Shown piece after piece: positions 1-11,099 of a DNA stretch of 64,000 nt. A model generated the notes under the pieces. The model was not told where the DNA came from, made no database searches, and saw only the letters and a program-made list of their open reading frames with translations. Source of the DNA: Eurosta solidaginis. Taxonomy: Eukaryota; Arthropoda; Insecta; Diptera; Tephritidae. The stretch is from the NCBI RefSeq assembly GCF_040869045.1, contig NC_090321.1, forward strand, positions 130,377,689 to 130,441,688. Direction: 5' to 3'. Position numbers and translations under genes: made by a program. Within the stretch, counting starts at the first letter, position 1, and every line of letters begins with the position of its first letter.

Positions 1-1470
1 TGAGCGATTAAAAAAAGTTTCTGTTGGTCTTTTGTTCGTTACTGAGTGGACTGAATTATTATAGCGATCTACAGCTATGATAACAAGTTCCTTGGTCCTG
101 AGGGCTTCATTCTCCGCCTTTAGGCATCTAAAAATTTCAAGTAACGTAGAGTGGAATCTCTCGATTTGGCCGTTCACCTCACTGCTCTGAGTTGGGGTGT
201 GGTAAAGCTGAATTCCTAGAGATTCTAACAAGCTTTGTATAACAGGGCTAATCAACCCGCGTTCGTTATCAGTGACTAAAATTCTAGGGGTGGTGAAATA
301 GTGCAGAAGTTTCACTATTTTTTGCCTAAGGTGAAGGGTTCCTTTGTTTCTGATGTGAAAAAGCTTTGCAAATTTAGTAAATTTATCGATGCAACTCAAA
401 AATTTTTCCCCCTGAATTTCGAATATATCTAAGTGAAGGATCTCGCATGGTCGCGATGGGATTGGTGTAGCCTGTAATTCTGGCCTATGGGGGTGGCTGT
501 CGTACTTACTGACTTTATACGTCTCACAAGCCAGTATATATTTCCTAATTTAAATGCTCATATTGGGAAAATAGCAACGCTCAAGAAGTTGTTTCCTATT
601 CTCCGTGGCATTACGGTGAGCCCTCTTGTGCTGCTTTGTTATTGCCTCACACACATTATCTGGATTTCTTAAGTCCTCCACAAGGGTTTGCGCTATTCGT
701 ACCTTATAGTTGGTAAAATGGTCTAAATAAACTCTCTGTAATAGGCCTAACTGATCTTCCGGTATTTTGATACCATTGATGACATTTGGGCTCAGTTTTT
801 CTTTCAAAATGCTAATTAGTTCGTTTTCACTAATGTTTTCTATCCCTACGTAGTGGCGTGAGTGTCCAGGGTTCGGTTCTACGTAGATTTGAAGTCTGCC
901 CCCGAACACAATTTGGTTTCTGAAAACATTTAGTGGTACTTCCACGAAGGAGATCAGGTCTGTGTTATCCTGTTTTGCGCTATGGACTGTATCGGAATCT
1001 GATCCCATGGTTGTATTCTGACTACCGACCTCGGATGTGGGCGGCATTGAATCCGTCAGTTGGTTTACTTGGGTTTTTAGACGAGAAAGGGCATCAGCGA
1101 CGACGTTAGATTTTCCGGGTTTGTAGATGAGTTCATAATTGTACTCTTCAATCCGGGCTTTCCATCGCTTCAGCTTAGCATTGTAGTTGCGATTGCTGAA
1201 GGAGAAAGTTAGTGGTTGGTGGTCGGTGAATATACGTATTTTCTTGGCACCATACAAGTAATTTCGCAGATTGTCTAACGCCCAAACGATGGCGAACATC
1301 TTTTTTTCGTTTGTAGCGTACCCTTCCTCTGTGGTTGTTAAGCTTCTCGATATAAACGTAATTGGATTGTCTTTACCATCATAGTCCTGCGACAATACTG
1401 CGCCAATAGTGTAGTCTGAGGCGTCTGTTGTTAAGTTAAAGGTTTTTTCGAAGTTGGGAAGTTTTAAGAC
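1..1470 (-). pseudogene. Errantivirus A pol, RNase H and integrase part
   Basis: One frame encodes RNase H followed by integrase. RNase H shows TTDASDYTIGAV near 1430, the ATNEKKMFAIVWAL stretch and FTDHQPL near 1220. The linker leads to an integrase zinc-finger region with its histidines near 620. An in-frame TAA at 550-552 interrupts the finger, and just after it the last zinc ligand is changed (CETY instead of the usual CxxC). Beyond the stop the frame stays open to the window edge with the DDE core: first Asp in LHLDIFEIQ, second in LVTDNE near 270, Glu in NGQIERFH near 150. The stop and the lost Cys argue against function. No start is assigned because the real protein is a Gag-Pol product. 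Confidence 0.85.
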
Positions 1471-2400
1471 TTAAGTGCGTCCCTATTTAGTGATATTGGT
1501 ATTTTTTTTGGACTGCGTAGCTTTAATTTGTGCGTGTTCGCCCCTTGTGCGTGTTAGTGAGCGGTATAGCAATTTTGGCGTAGTCCCGAAAATTTCCTAT
1601 AGTAAGAAGTTAAACCTAAAAAACTTTTGAGCTCTTTTAGATTTGAGGGTGGCAACAGATTTCTTATCGAATTTATTTTCTTAGGATCTGGCAGGATTCC
1701 TTCGGAGGTTAAAATATAACCCAGAAATTCAATGCTTCTTTTTAAAAACTTAACTTTGAGTCCCGCGTCTAGTAGCCTAAAAAGAATTGTTTCGATATCC
1801 TCCAAATGGGTGGCCTCGTCCTTGCTGAAGATAATTATATCGTCGATATATACAAAACAAATGCGACCTATAAATTCTTTGAGGACATCGTCTATCATTC
1901 TTTGGAAGATAGAGGGCGCATTCTTTTGCCCGAAAGGAAGTCGCAAGAATTCATATTTTCCATTTATGGTGGAAAATGCCGTTTTAGGGATGTCACACTT
2001 TTCTTTGGGATTTGGTGGAATCCTGACGTTAAGTCCAGTGTGGTAAAATATTTGGCTTCGCCAAGGCTGGCAATAGTCCCGTTGATGTCCGGGATGGGAT
2101 ATGTGTCGGGAATCGTTACGGCATTTAACCTTTTAAAATCAATGACCATCCGGTATTTCTTTTCTTCATCCGAGCCGGATTTCTTTGGGACAATCAATTG
2201 GTGGGAGTTATAGGGACTCTTTGACGGACGGATTATGTCTTGTGAAACCAGTTCCTGAATTTGTCTTTCGACCTCTCCACGCATATTGACGGGGTCGGGA
2301 TAGCTTTTGGTGTAAATGGGAGTTTCGGCTACTGTTTTTATCTCAGCCTGGAGGTTGGTTTGGATTTCCGTGGATTGGTCGACTGGACCGAATAAAGTTT
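1470..2400 (-). pseudogene. Errantivirus A reverse transcriptase
   Basis: Reverse transcriptase motifs lie in order on the minus strand: SPYNSHQLIVPKKS near 2210, the TLDLTSGFHQIP block near 2020, LPFGQKNAPSIFQ near 1930, and the catalytic FVYIDDIIIF near 1850. The frame is broken near 1990, just after GFHQI, so the palm domain is split between two frames. Another frame change lies between about 1600 and 1470. An in-frame TAG at 2402-2404 separates this part from the protease upstream. The catalytic YIDD itself is intact. Family assignment is firm; the copy is clearly inactive. Confidence 0.85.
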
Positions 2401-2401
2401 C

Positions 2402-2840
2402 CTACTTTTCTAGTATCCCATATAGCTTGATTTTCGTATGTTCGGTGACATAGTTGTCAAGGGGGATGTCTATATTAGTGGAGTTAACATGTTGCGCAGT
2501 ATTTCGCTTAAGAGGCAGAAGGATGTCTGGTTTAAGAATGAGGGTATTGAGCTCCCTATATAACACCGCTTTAATTTCTGAGAGAGTATCATTCCCTATT
2601 ATCCCGTCAAATGATTCTAGACCGGGAAGGACAAAGAATGTAGTCGGCAGATCCCTACCAACAAACTGAGAAACGTTTCCGCAAACTTTCTTGTCGATTT
2701 TGCTTCTTCTCCCCGCCGAGATTACATGGAATGGTTTTTCCACTGCGGTAGTTTTCAAAGCTACGCACTCGCTAATGTAGTTTTTGTTTGCGCCGGTGTC
2801 AACTAAGAACTCTAATATACCTTAACCCTGAGTGGCGTAC
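2402..2840 (-). pseudogene. Errantivirus A retroviral-type aspartic protease
   Basis: The minus strand encodes FLVDTGANKNYIS near 2800, the DTGA active site of a retropepsin. The flap/second-half region follows with ESFDGIIGNDTL near 2600, typical of gypsy-type proteases where I-I-G-N-D replaces the retroviral second motif. The frame runs from about 2840 to a TAG stop at 2402-2404. Downstream the same frame continues into reverse transcriptase, so the stop is a nonsense change inside pol rather than a natural end. Confidence 0.75.
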
Positions 2841-2898
2841 TCTAAATATGGTACGCCGGACGAGGCTCCCATTGTTCACTGGAGGCATCTTCTCCCTC

Positions 2899-4063
2899 CT
2901 ATTCGTCTACGGCCACCAGATGAAGCAATTTTTGTTTCTTGTTTGTTTCGTTGTTTGAAAATTTTGTTGGAAACTGACTTTTCCTTGGCCCGTCGTACCT
3001 AGAGAACCTGGAATTTCCTGTCTGGCGGGTTTGAGAGTATGCACCGTCATCCACTCTTAAAGCCGTGTGGGGGTCACTGTTGTTGCACCGGCTTTGCGCA
3101 GATTGGTGGCTATTACTGGTTTGCCCTGACCTAGCGTATGGGGAGTTGAATCCCCTCTGATTTTGATGTCGGTCTGCAAAGCTCCCATTGGAGTGGGTTG
3201 CATTATTGTCCCTTGAATGGTTCAGGGCTGGATTCCGCAGTGTGGCAGAGTAGTCTGTGCTGCCGCGAGGAAAATATCGTTGTGATGGAGTTTGGTACGA
3301 ATCGCCGAACATTCGGCCACTTCTGCTTAATGCCTGTGGGGGCGGTAAATAGCGTTTCGCCGATCCACGTTCATGAACGTAAGGCATGACGAATATGCCT
3401 CAGGTAACAATTTTGGCTTCTGCATAAGAAGCAAGGTCGGCAAGTCGCCGTTTAGCCCCCTGATGAAGACATCAAAGGCTCTTCGTCTATGTGCCTCCGC
3501 CAATGCCTTCACGGTTTCTGTGTGCATATATTTATCAATCGATATCCCTAACGTCCGCATAATGCAAGGAGAGAATCTCCTTGATTTTCTTCCAATCCGA
3601 ATCTAAAATATTGTGAGACACCAAGGCGGCATCTGCCGCTCCCCTAATCTTGCATCTTATGTGCCTTAAAATTGCCCTATATATTGGCTTTTGCCGAACG
3701 GGCTTATAATCACTTAAGACTTGTTCTACACTATGGATCCAGGAGGTATAGTGATTAATCAAACACTTGAAGTTCTTTCACACAATCTGGTAACTTCGCT
3801 ATTTCTTTGAGATCCTCCTCCGACTAAGGAGTCACGAGAGGCTCTTCTACTGGTGTTGCCTCGCTATCGAGAGATTGCCGGCGAACCTCTTTTACCCTAC
3901 TTTCTAGTCTCTCTAGGGTTTGGCTAAGTTCTTGCATGGACTCGTCAGCGTTTGTCGATTCTTCGCTTTTGAGGCCTTCCTCGAATCTCCTCAGCTGAGC
4001 AAGGATGGCGTTCACGGCGCCATTCATTTCAGTCAGCGACTTCTTCATTTCGTCGGCGTTCAT
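2899..4063 (-). pseudogene. Errantivirus A gag
   Basis: Gag is spread over several minus-strand frames. The likely start is the ATG at 4061-4063 (MNADEMKKSL), followed by a Glu/Lys-rich coiled-coil-like segment ending near 3824. A middle part (3762-3535) reads HYTSWIHSVEQ..., and the next part (3560-3327) contains AFDVFIRGLNGDLPTLL, a signature of errantivirus capsid. The C-terminal part (3387-2899) is rich in Arg, Ser, Gln and Asn and lacks CCHC zinc knuckles, as usual for gypsy-type gag. At least three frame changes are needed to connect the pieces. Confidence 0.75.
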
Positions 4064-4282
4064 GATTAGATATGCTGAAAAGATAAGAACTGTAAGAAAA
4101 TATACGTGTGACCTACACAATCCAATGTCTCGTTTGAGAATTTTTTTGCGTTTAGATTGGAGAATTTTCAATTTTCTCTCTTTCTCTTTCGCTTTTCCCT
4201 GTTAGATTGGGGAATTTTCAATTTTCTCTATTTTTCTTGCACTTTTCACTTAACACACGCGACACGAACACTGCACTCCGAA

Positions 4283-4294
4283 GTTCGGGCGCCA
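4283..4294 (-). promoter_or_regulatory. Primer-binding site of errantivirus A
   Basis: On the minus strand the 12 nt next to the LTR read TGGCGCCCGAAC, complementary to the 3' end of a lysine tRNA; the match stops after these 12 nt. Gypsy-type elements are known to use tRNA-Lys. It fixes the inner edge of the LTR. Confidence 0.75.
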
Positions 4295-4708
4295 GTTATC
4301 TCCCGTTTCGTGGGAGATGTAAAAAAATTAAAGGTGCGGAGGAACTCACTGTCCTCCGATACTTGTGAAATGAAACTAGGAACGATATCAGATTAACGTC
4401 ACAACTTCTTTATTCGTGCCACTTGCACGCTAATTAACTACTACTCAAAATATACTTGGCAACTTACTTAAATAACTTCTTAGTCTAACTAAAGTGTTTA
4501 CATTGCAGGTCCCATGCTTTACCCAGAACTGCTAGCACGTGTAGACAGGAATTGCTTAGCGTGCGATTCCCATAACTAACGTAAGGTTACCTGATCAATG
4601 GTTGCGCGTGTGCCGCATCAACGACTTTATCTTATTGAACTAAATAAGTCACATGCTTAGCAACGTGATCTTAGGGTGTGCCGTATTATGGTACCTATGC
4701 GTGTAACT
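4294..4708 (-). repeat. LTR of errantivirus A (5' LTR in element sense)
   Basis: About 415 bp bounded by AGTTAT next to the primer-binding site and GTAACT at the outer edge (as read on the plus strand), giving short AGTTA/TAACT inverted ends typical of gypsy LTRs. The partner LTR is outside the window, so the outer limit rests on the inverted ends only. Confidence 0.7.
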
Positions 4709-4723
4709 TATATATATGTATAT

Positions 4724-5418
4724 ACTAGCAGACCCGTACTAGTAGACTGCCCTAAATTTGGTCTATCTCCATACATTTTAATAAGCTTTTTCCGTCTAAC
4801 TCTTATCAGTTTTGCCAGTTTAATGCAACTAAATCGAATATCACAATGAAAATTACTTTAAAGCTCTCAGCAAACCCTTTCATTTGATATCGATATTACA
4901 CACACATTTTAGGGGTATCCGGGTCCAGGTTTTGCCCATATCTTGAGACCCTAGTCACCCAGCGGTATAAAAATTACTCTGTTTTAAAGCACTCATCAAC
5001 AGCTTTCATTCGTTATCCATATTCTATAACCACATTCTAGGGGTACCCGCGTCCACGTTTTTGCTTATATCTCGAGACCCTAGTTACCCGCGGGTACCAA
5101 AAATACCCCGCATCAAAGTACTCATAAACAGCTTACATTCGATACCCATATTGTACAAACATATACCAAGATTACCCAGGTCCACGTTTTGATCTCAAGA
5201 CCCTATCCAGAACGGGATAAAAATTAGCCAATGTCTGTCTCCTGGTTCCAGGCTACCCCTCCACCAACTTTCAGCCAAATATGTTCATCCGTTCCTTTCT
5301 CTTCAATCACTCTTTATCTATTTAAAAAAGCCCATCAAAATCCGTTGCGTAGTTTTAAACGTTTACGCATTCAAAGGGACATGGGACAGCAAAAGCGGCT
5401 TTGTTTTATAATAGTGAT
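4724..5418 (+). mobile_element. Non-autonomous Helitron-like element
   Basis: The left end starts ACTAGCAGACCC and the right end is CTTTGTTTTATAATAGTGAT. This pair of ends, with an AATCCGTTGCGTAGTTTT block and a GGGACATGGGACAG block near the right end, resembles a Helitron-related non-autonomous family of insects. There is no coding capacity. Its middle holds three ~129-bp tandem units. It abuts the errantivirus A LTR. Classification rests on recalled family resemblance and is moderate. Confidence 0.5.
4850..5221 (+). repeat. Three tandem ~129-bp units
   Basis: Equivalent blocks (cTTGAGACCC, CTCGAGACCC, CTCAAGACCC) begin at 4942, 5071 and 5193, giving periods of 129 and 122 bp. Units also share CATTTGATA/CATTCGATA and GGTCCA/GTCCACGTTTT words. 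The unit resembles, in reverse orientation, the ~130-bp unit at 20560-22690. Confidence 0.75.
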
Positions 5419-6101
5419 ACATGCAAAAATACCAAAAAATAAAACTTTTTTGAAGAATTTTAAGGAAATGTTTAATATTTTTAACGAAAGATTATTTTTC
5501 AATAGATGTATGCATTCTTAACCATATATGTTGCATAAATATGTATGTACATACCTATGTCAAGCTGATATGATATGAATATACATACATATGTACATCC
5601 ATACATACCTATAAACCTACGCCCGAAGTTAAATAACACAGCGAATGCTATATATGTACGTATGTATATGTCGCATCAAGCCTCACTCAAAAGCAATTAG
5701 CGCGGACAGTTCACAGCGAACAAACACACATACGCATTTTTTGATAAAAATGTTACTTTTGTTTAAACAATTTGGCTGATATAAGAAAGGAATCAAGTAT
5801 TTTTTTTGATGCAGATCGAAGGTAAATATTTCAAAGTGTTACTGAAAAGTAGAATTTTTGAAATTCATCCATCCGTTTATGAGTTATAGCTGTGTAAACA
5901 AAAATTTTATGATTTTTTGCTACATTTGGCAATTTGCCACGCCCCTATAATATATATCTTCAAATTATATTAACTGTACAATCTCACGTAGCTAAGCTTT
6001 GAAATGCAAAAACCCGTTTTAAAATCGGAGTATTCTGTGTGAAGTTATGTGCATACATGGCATTTAGCGACTTTATTTTATAAGATTTATAGATATATAT
6101 A
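5419..6101. other. AT-rich intergenic stretch, no gene seen
   Basis: No coding sequence or RNA gene is recognisable. It holds many TATGTA/CATACATA words near 5530-5660, common in fly intergenic DNA. A 96-codon open frame at 5231-5521 lies mainly in the Helitron-like element and has no protein-like features. Confidence 0.6.
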
Positions 6102-6711
6102 TTAGGCCGGGTCGATTTGTGGGGAGGCAAAAAAATCGCCCATTGCTCTGTGAAACTCATATTCTAGGGATCAAAATAAGAAACTTTGCCGAAGGAACCA
6201 TACCTCTAACACGAATTCTGATGTCCCCCCTTTGGGTCGTAGGGGCGAATTTTGAAAAATCCCACTTTGAAATGCCTGTGTTTTTTTCTTTTTGGAGTTT
6301 ATTTTTCTCTTTAGAAATTTATTTAGTCAGAACATATGTAAATGAAAAAATGAATTTAACTTAGTAATAGAAAAGAAATTAAAAAAAATTATTAGAAATT
6401 AGCGTTTTTACAACCCCCTTTTAAAACCAAGGCATCCCTGTGATGCATTTGCATGTCGTAAACATAGTTGTGTGGGTTTTTTATTCAACCGTTTTAAAAA
6501 ATGAAGGTATCACTGTGACACAATTGCAGATCGTAAAATTGCTTGTTTTGTTTTTTGTTAAGCCACCACAAGACACAGCAGGTAGAATTGAAATTGCCCC
6601 TACTCAAAATTTCGACCCCTAGGTATAGTTCCTTCGGCAAGGTTCTTATTTTGATCCCTAGAATACGATTTTCACAGAGCAATGAGCAATTTTTAAATCG
6701 ACCCGCCCTAA
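6102..6711. mobile_element. MITE with ~100-bp terminal inverted repeats
   Basis: The left end TTAGGCCGGGTCGATTT and the right end AAATCGACCCGCCCTAA are inverted copies. The match continues with small gaps for about 90-105 nt each side, through CATTGCTCTGTGAAA, CTAGGGATCAAAATAAGAA and GCCGAAGGAAC. Total length is 610 bp, with no transposase. Both flanks are TATATA, so a TA-type target duplication is likely but cannot be counted exactly. Confidence 0.85.
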
Positions 6712-6736
6712 TATATATATATATATATATATATAT
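6712..6736. repeat. (TA)n microsatellite
   Basis: An uninterrupted TA run directly right of the MITE, probably expanded from its TA target. Confidence 0.9.
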
Positions 6737-7574
6737 GTTTTGCAGTTTACAAAAATAATATAACTTTGTGCTGATTCTGCTTCGCTGGCTGTTGTTGCTG
6801 CTGCTTGGCTGCTGGGTAAAGATGATTTTGATAATTGCAAAATTTCTTCTTCCAGATCGGATTAGTTCCCCCACAATTTTCAAAAAATGTTTTCCTCTTT
6901 TTTTAAGAATTTAAACTATTTTAGTAATTTTTTTTTTAAATTTATAAGTGTGTACGAGTTTTTTTCCCACAACAAAGCATTTATATTTTTTTGTTTGTCA
7001 CTTGATTTCGACTAATTTTTTCCTTTTTCCAACATTTGTTTGCAATTTTTTTGAATTTGAATTTTTGTATATATGTAATTATATAAGCAGCTTTTAAACT
7101 GTTTGATTAATAAATTTCTAACTTTTGTTTTTTTTTTCGGAATTCAACTCAATTATTTTTCAAGCACCTTGACACTTTATGAAGTTTTTTTTTTTGCTTT
7201 TTTCGTCCACACACTTTGCACTTTGGTTTAACATTTTTATCTATTTTTTTTAACGAACGAAAAATTCGATTCAGATAATTTGATTATTTTTTTGTTTATA
7301 ATTTTTAGGGTGGCCCAAGGATGGCCGCAAAGGACCATAAATAAAAGCCGGTCTCTCTTCGCTACACTACACTACTTCCTTTTTAAATGAAAAGAGTGTA
7401 AAATGATTGGTCTTATAGTATGAATCAACTCGTTGTAATTAATCACCCTATATCTAAAACATAAGCATAAGTGCATACGAATCACCCGGCATGAGAGGTA
7501 GAGGCAGAGAGGCGAACAAACACGAGGTTATTCAGTAAGAGTTTTTTGCAACCGTCGTAGCCCGAACAGCCTAA
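6737..7574. other. AT-rich stretch without recognised genes
   Basis: Mostly T-rich low-complexity DNA. A CTG/TTG-rich patch at about 6779-6817 could resemble a glutamine-coding repeat, but the frames are short and the flanks do not support a gene. Confidence 0.6.
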
Positions 7575-7930
7575 AGGCTCCATTACTGATACTTAGCATA
7601 GACTTGACTTGGCTTGCGAACTGTCACTTACAGTTCTGTTAAATGAACATTGCATGTTACTGATTACTCAAAACTTAACTTGACTTAGAAGTCTGTTGAA
7701 TTTTGATTTTCTATGTAAGTTCTAAGTGACGTTTACATTTTGAGATGCCATTTGTTTGTTTCCATTTCATTTTGACATTTTGTCGTACAAATTGACATTT
7801 ATTTAAAAATAAATTTCAACGCTGATTATGACGCCAGATTTTATGCACCAAGTGGAGTATAATCGTGGCTAAGTTTCCAAGTTTACGCCAAGTCAAGTCA
7901 AGTCTATGCTAAGTATCAGTAATGGGGGCT
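7575..7930. mobile_element. 356-bp MITE, possibly PIF/Harbinger-type
   Basis: The left end AGGCTCCATTACTGATACTT and the right end (reverse complement AGCCCCCATTACTGATACTT) form inverted repeats that continue through AGCATAGACTTGACTT. The flanks are TAA at 7572-7574 and TAA at 7931-7933. A 3-bp TAA duplication is typical of PIF/Harbinger elements, hence the tentative class. No coding sequence is present. Confidence 0.8.
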
Positions 7931-7933
7931 TAA

Positions 7934-8839
7934 ATCATCCGCCATGTTCTAAATACTTTCTATTTTTACTATTAATTAACATTCAATTCTTATTAAATAC
8001 TTTTATAAATTACTATTATTAAACAACATCAATATACAACCACAAACAATGAAAGGAGATTAAATTGTGAAATGAATTAAATCTAAAAGTGTATTGAATT
8101 ATTAAAACGGTCATTCATCCACGCTTAACGTAAGTATGGACATAAAAATTCCTCTTTTCAGTTCAGAAGCTGGGAAAGTGTATTGAAATGTTGTCCACGG
8201 TTTCGCGAACGCAAGTAATATCAGTGTGTCAAATATCTACGTAAAACGCATAATTTGTTCACGATACAATACGATGCTTACAACACTTGTATTCACGGAG
8301 CCCTAGCGCTCCAAAAAGCAGCGACGCCAACATTGTGAAATTCGTTCAACCTACAGTTAATTTGAAAAACACATAATCGACAGAAGAAAAGAAGAAAACG
8401 TATATATTTAACGTGAGTGAAAGCGAGAAGCAAACATCATAGAACAGGCATTATACGTATATTCAACCCTTATTATTGAAATCTTTCAACTCATCAGCGA
8501 CACCAAACGGTCAATAGTACATAGATCTACGCAACAACAAACAGTGAACATTTGTTCAAGGCCGATAATGCAGTCAAAACGAAACGTCAACGAAAAGTGA
8601 ATAGCAACTTCATGAACGGAGATATGAAGTGCAACGAAAATCAAAGAAAATAACACGAACGTAAGCGAAACGAAATAAAAAGACAAAATCAAAACAAAAC
8701 GAAAGCAACGAGTTTGATCACGAAATCAAAACAAAACGCGAAACGTCATAAAGGGCACGAAGTGAATACATATGTGTTGTTACGAACGCTAAGTAATATT
8801 AAACGTAAATACGAGTAAATGAAATAAGAAACAGGAACG
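7934..8839. other. A-rich region upstream of a gag-like remnant
   Basis: No open frame of note. The last 400 bp are A-rich with repeated AACGAAA/GAAACG words and run straight into the gag-like ATG at 8840, so part may be the leader of that decayed retroelement. No LTR pair could be found. Confidence 0.4.
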
Positions 8840-9657
8840 ATGCCGAACGAAGCGCAAGTGCATCGTTTTATGCATGAATCTGTACGCAAAACGAATGAGC
8901 GTATATCTGATTATTGTTTTAGAGTGTATACTTTGGGCAAATGCTTTATGTTAAGTGAATCTCACAAATCACTTACCCAGATTGCGCACTCACGAGGACA
9001 GGATTGCTTCGTTATGCACAACTACGTCATAGTTGACTGCTGAGCGAATAAAAAAACAACGAGAAAAAAGGAGCTAAAGGAAAAGGGTCAATTGATACGT
9101 CATAAAAAACAGCTGATCTAATATTTACATGCGCAATGCGCAATCTTCTTCTGTGTTTTGTGAGTGAATCTGCTATCATTCAGTACATGCTACATGGATT
9201 GAATCACCGTGATTTGCAAATGGCTATAGCAGCGCAAAGATTTGATAGTGCCAAGCAAATGCGCGAAGTGATAGAAGAATGGTTTACTTACCGCGTAAAG
9301 TTCACAAATTTTAAGCAAAATTTTGAAAATAAGACTGATGTGAAGAATGTATCGAAGCCACAAAATTGTACTAAAGGAGTGAAGAAAATAGTTTGTTATA
9401 ATTTTGGTGAAGCAGGCCACATATCAAGTAAATATACGAAAGAGCAAAATCGTCCTAGATGCTCAGATTGTGGTAAAGTTCATAAACGTCAGGAATCGGT
9501 TAACTGTGGGTGTAAACAGGTGACACATAGTGCTCGAAAGGCTGATATGTCGCAACGCGAATTCCCACGCCCATATGATGGACACTGGGTGGAATATATT
9601 GCCAGTTTATTCCATGGAGGGCATATTTCTGTACAATGTCCGCGGATCAATCGTTAA
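8840..9657 (+). pseudogene. Gag-like remnant of an LTR retrotransposon
   Basis: Two plus-strand open pieces in succession (8840-9043 and 9136-9657) look like a Gag protein. The first has NERISDYCFRVYTLGK, a capsid-type helix. The second has MLHGLNHRDLQMAIAAQRF followed by zinc-knuckle-like sequence CYNFGEAGHISSKY. This last resembles CX2CX4HX4C, but the second Cys is Phe and the fourth is Tyr. A further CSDCGKVH and CGCKQVTH follow. About 90 bp with stops separate the two pieces. The right side ends abruptly against the BEL integrase at 9661. No pol belonging to it is seen. The family is uncertain; Ty3/gypsy is the best guess. Confidence 0.5.
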
Positions 9658-9660
9658 GAA

Positions 9661-10216
9661 ATTTTACGAAGTCGCGTTCGAGTGAACGTTGAGCGCCAAT
9701 GAACGTTTTACCATTGTCGCTCATCATTTTTGAGGGACAACTTCGTCTGCCAACGAATCGGGCGAATGCTGCTCGAAAGACTTCGGTCGTAAGGTCCGAG
9801 CATAGCTCGAGGTATACTGCCTTTGTGGAAAACAGACGAATACAACCACGTACCCTTTTGTGATAGTTGTCGACTTCAGAACCGATGCTTTTATTTGGAA
9901 TGGATCTGCCAAGTCTACCCCTGTTGTGGAAAAGGGGGCGTGAGGAATTGCAGCGCTCAGGTGGTAGCGCTGCAATTATTTACATAAGCGTTTTCTGTTT
10001 AAAAAGTGTGCACGATTTGCATTATAAAATGGATTTCTTAATAAGAGGCTTTAGTTTTGGTGCGTAGTACTCTTGTCTCACCATTTGGAGCATTAACCGT
10101 AATCCTGCATGGAGAAGCAGGCGGTGTAAAAACTCTAGATACAACTGGCATAGCCTTGAACACGGAGGAAGGATTACTGGATACTTCTCGTTATATTGTA
10201 ATGTAGCATGTTCCAA
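9661..10216 (-). pseudogene. BEL integrase fragment
   Basis: The N-terminal zinc-binding region lies at 10216-10022 (LHAGLRLMLQMVRQEYYAPK). The catalytic core starts near 9930 with TTGVDLADPFQIKAS, giving the first Asp, followed by KGYVVVFVCF. After a frameshift near 9740 the second Asp is in a MSDNGKTF block. The frame then stops matching at 9661, so the third catalytic residue and C-terminal domain are missing. BEL integrases normally continue for several hundred residues. Confidence 0.8.
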
Positions 10217-10581
10217 TCTGCCACCGATACGTAGAAGTCCATCTCCATTAAAAAGGGGTTAAGAGCCAGAAGGGAACTCTTTTTATTAATTGGCATTTTG
10301 TTTTGTAGGGCGCTCATTTCCGCCCCGAAATGTGTTGTTGCCACCGATTTGGATTTGTTGCAGGCATTGTTCACAAAGCGGGACACGTATGCAATCACAC
10401 GGAGAGCTCGAGCGTATGAGGAGAAAAGTAGAAGAATATCGTCCCCTTCCTCGAGGGCGTGATATGCGTCGACCTTGCGTTTCTCGGGTGGAGAAGCGCT
10501 ACCAGCTTTCGGCTTTGGCCATGCCGAAATGTGGCAAGAAAGCCATTGTGGCCCGTGCCACCAAAGTGAGGAGCCTATCAA
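10174..10581 (-). pseudogene. BEL connector region between RNase H and integrase
   Basis: The open frame begins IGSSLWWHGPQWLS, a segment highly characteristic of BEL/Pao polyproteins between RNase H and integrase, and contains SSYARALRVIAYVSRFV. A frame change near 10216 separates it from the integrase zinc-binding part. It has no known catalytic role and may be a spacer. Confidence 0.8.
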
Positions 10582-10686
10582 ATCATGCGGCTTGCAACCA
10601 CCTGTGCCAAGATCAGATGGGTTGTTTTGGCTAGATACATAGCGCGAGGTGCCGATAGGAAGATATTCTCGAATTTGAGAGTTCGG

Positions 10687-10976
10687 TTAGCCACATAAGT
10701 CTTTCAGGCCGATGGAGATTTTTATAGCCAAGCTAGCACAATCTCCGAATCTAACCGCAAGAATGTATTGCATGCTTGTAAGTCGAGCTGTTTTCGAACA
10801 GTTGACGCCAATTTGACGAGTAGGACTGCACCACATAGCTCTAAGCGGGGTAGGCTTACAGTTTTTATGGGGGCAATTTTGCCTTTCGGAACCAAAAGAA
10901 AATATTTTATTTGGTTGCCCACATGTATGCAGATGTAAATCGCTGTGCAATATGCTTTTTCCGAGGCATCACACAA
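10687..10976 (-). pseudogene. BEL RNase H domain
   Basis: The frame reads CDASEKAYCTAIYI, with the first RNase H Asp. It continues through APIKTVSLPRLELCGAVLL, the BEL-type catalytic-Glu helix, to LDSEIVLAWL with a further acidic site near 10735. Two overlapping frames (10976-10722 and 10950-10687) show at least one frameshift. Confidence 0.8.
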
Positions 10977-11099
10977 CCCGCGGACTTGGGTGTCTTAACC
11001 TGGAACGACATTAACCCATCGAGAGATTTCGGTGTGGCAAATGGCTGGCAGACTTTCTGCGAAATGCTGCAATTTTTTTAATGTTGCGAGCTTGGCGTT

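Larger units (their letters stand above)
1..4708 (-). mobile_element. Errantivirus-type Ty3/gypsy element A, partial, decayed
   Basis: A minus-strand LTR retrotransposon runs off the left edge. In element order it shows an LTR (4708-4294), a primer-binding site, gag (about 4063-2899), protease, reverse transcriptase, RNase H and most of integrase; the rest of integrase, any env and the 3' LTR lie outside the window. The gag sequence and the AGTTAT...GTAACT LTR ends fit the gypsy/errantivirus group. Every coding domain carries frameshifts or stops, so this is a dead copy. The right flank starts TATA at 4709, a common errantivirus target, but the second target copy cannot be seen. Confidence 0.85.

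Noticed and set aside
1732..2213. Plus-strand open frames over the errantivirus RT
   Set aside because: Shadows of the minus-strand RT; no motif of their own.
6543..6758. Open frames with IYIYIYIY tracts (also 43427-43530 and 53712-53897)
   Set aside because: They translate TA microsatellites.
6779..6830. CTG/TTG-rich patch as a poly-glutamine or leucine coding exon
   Set aside because: The open frame is short, has no splice-site support and the flanks are low-complexity T-rich DNA.
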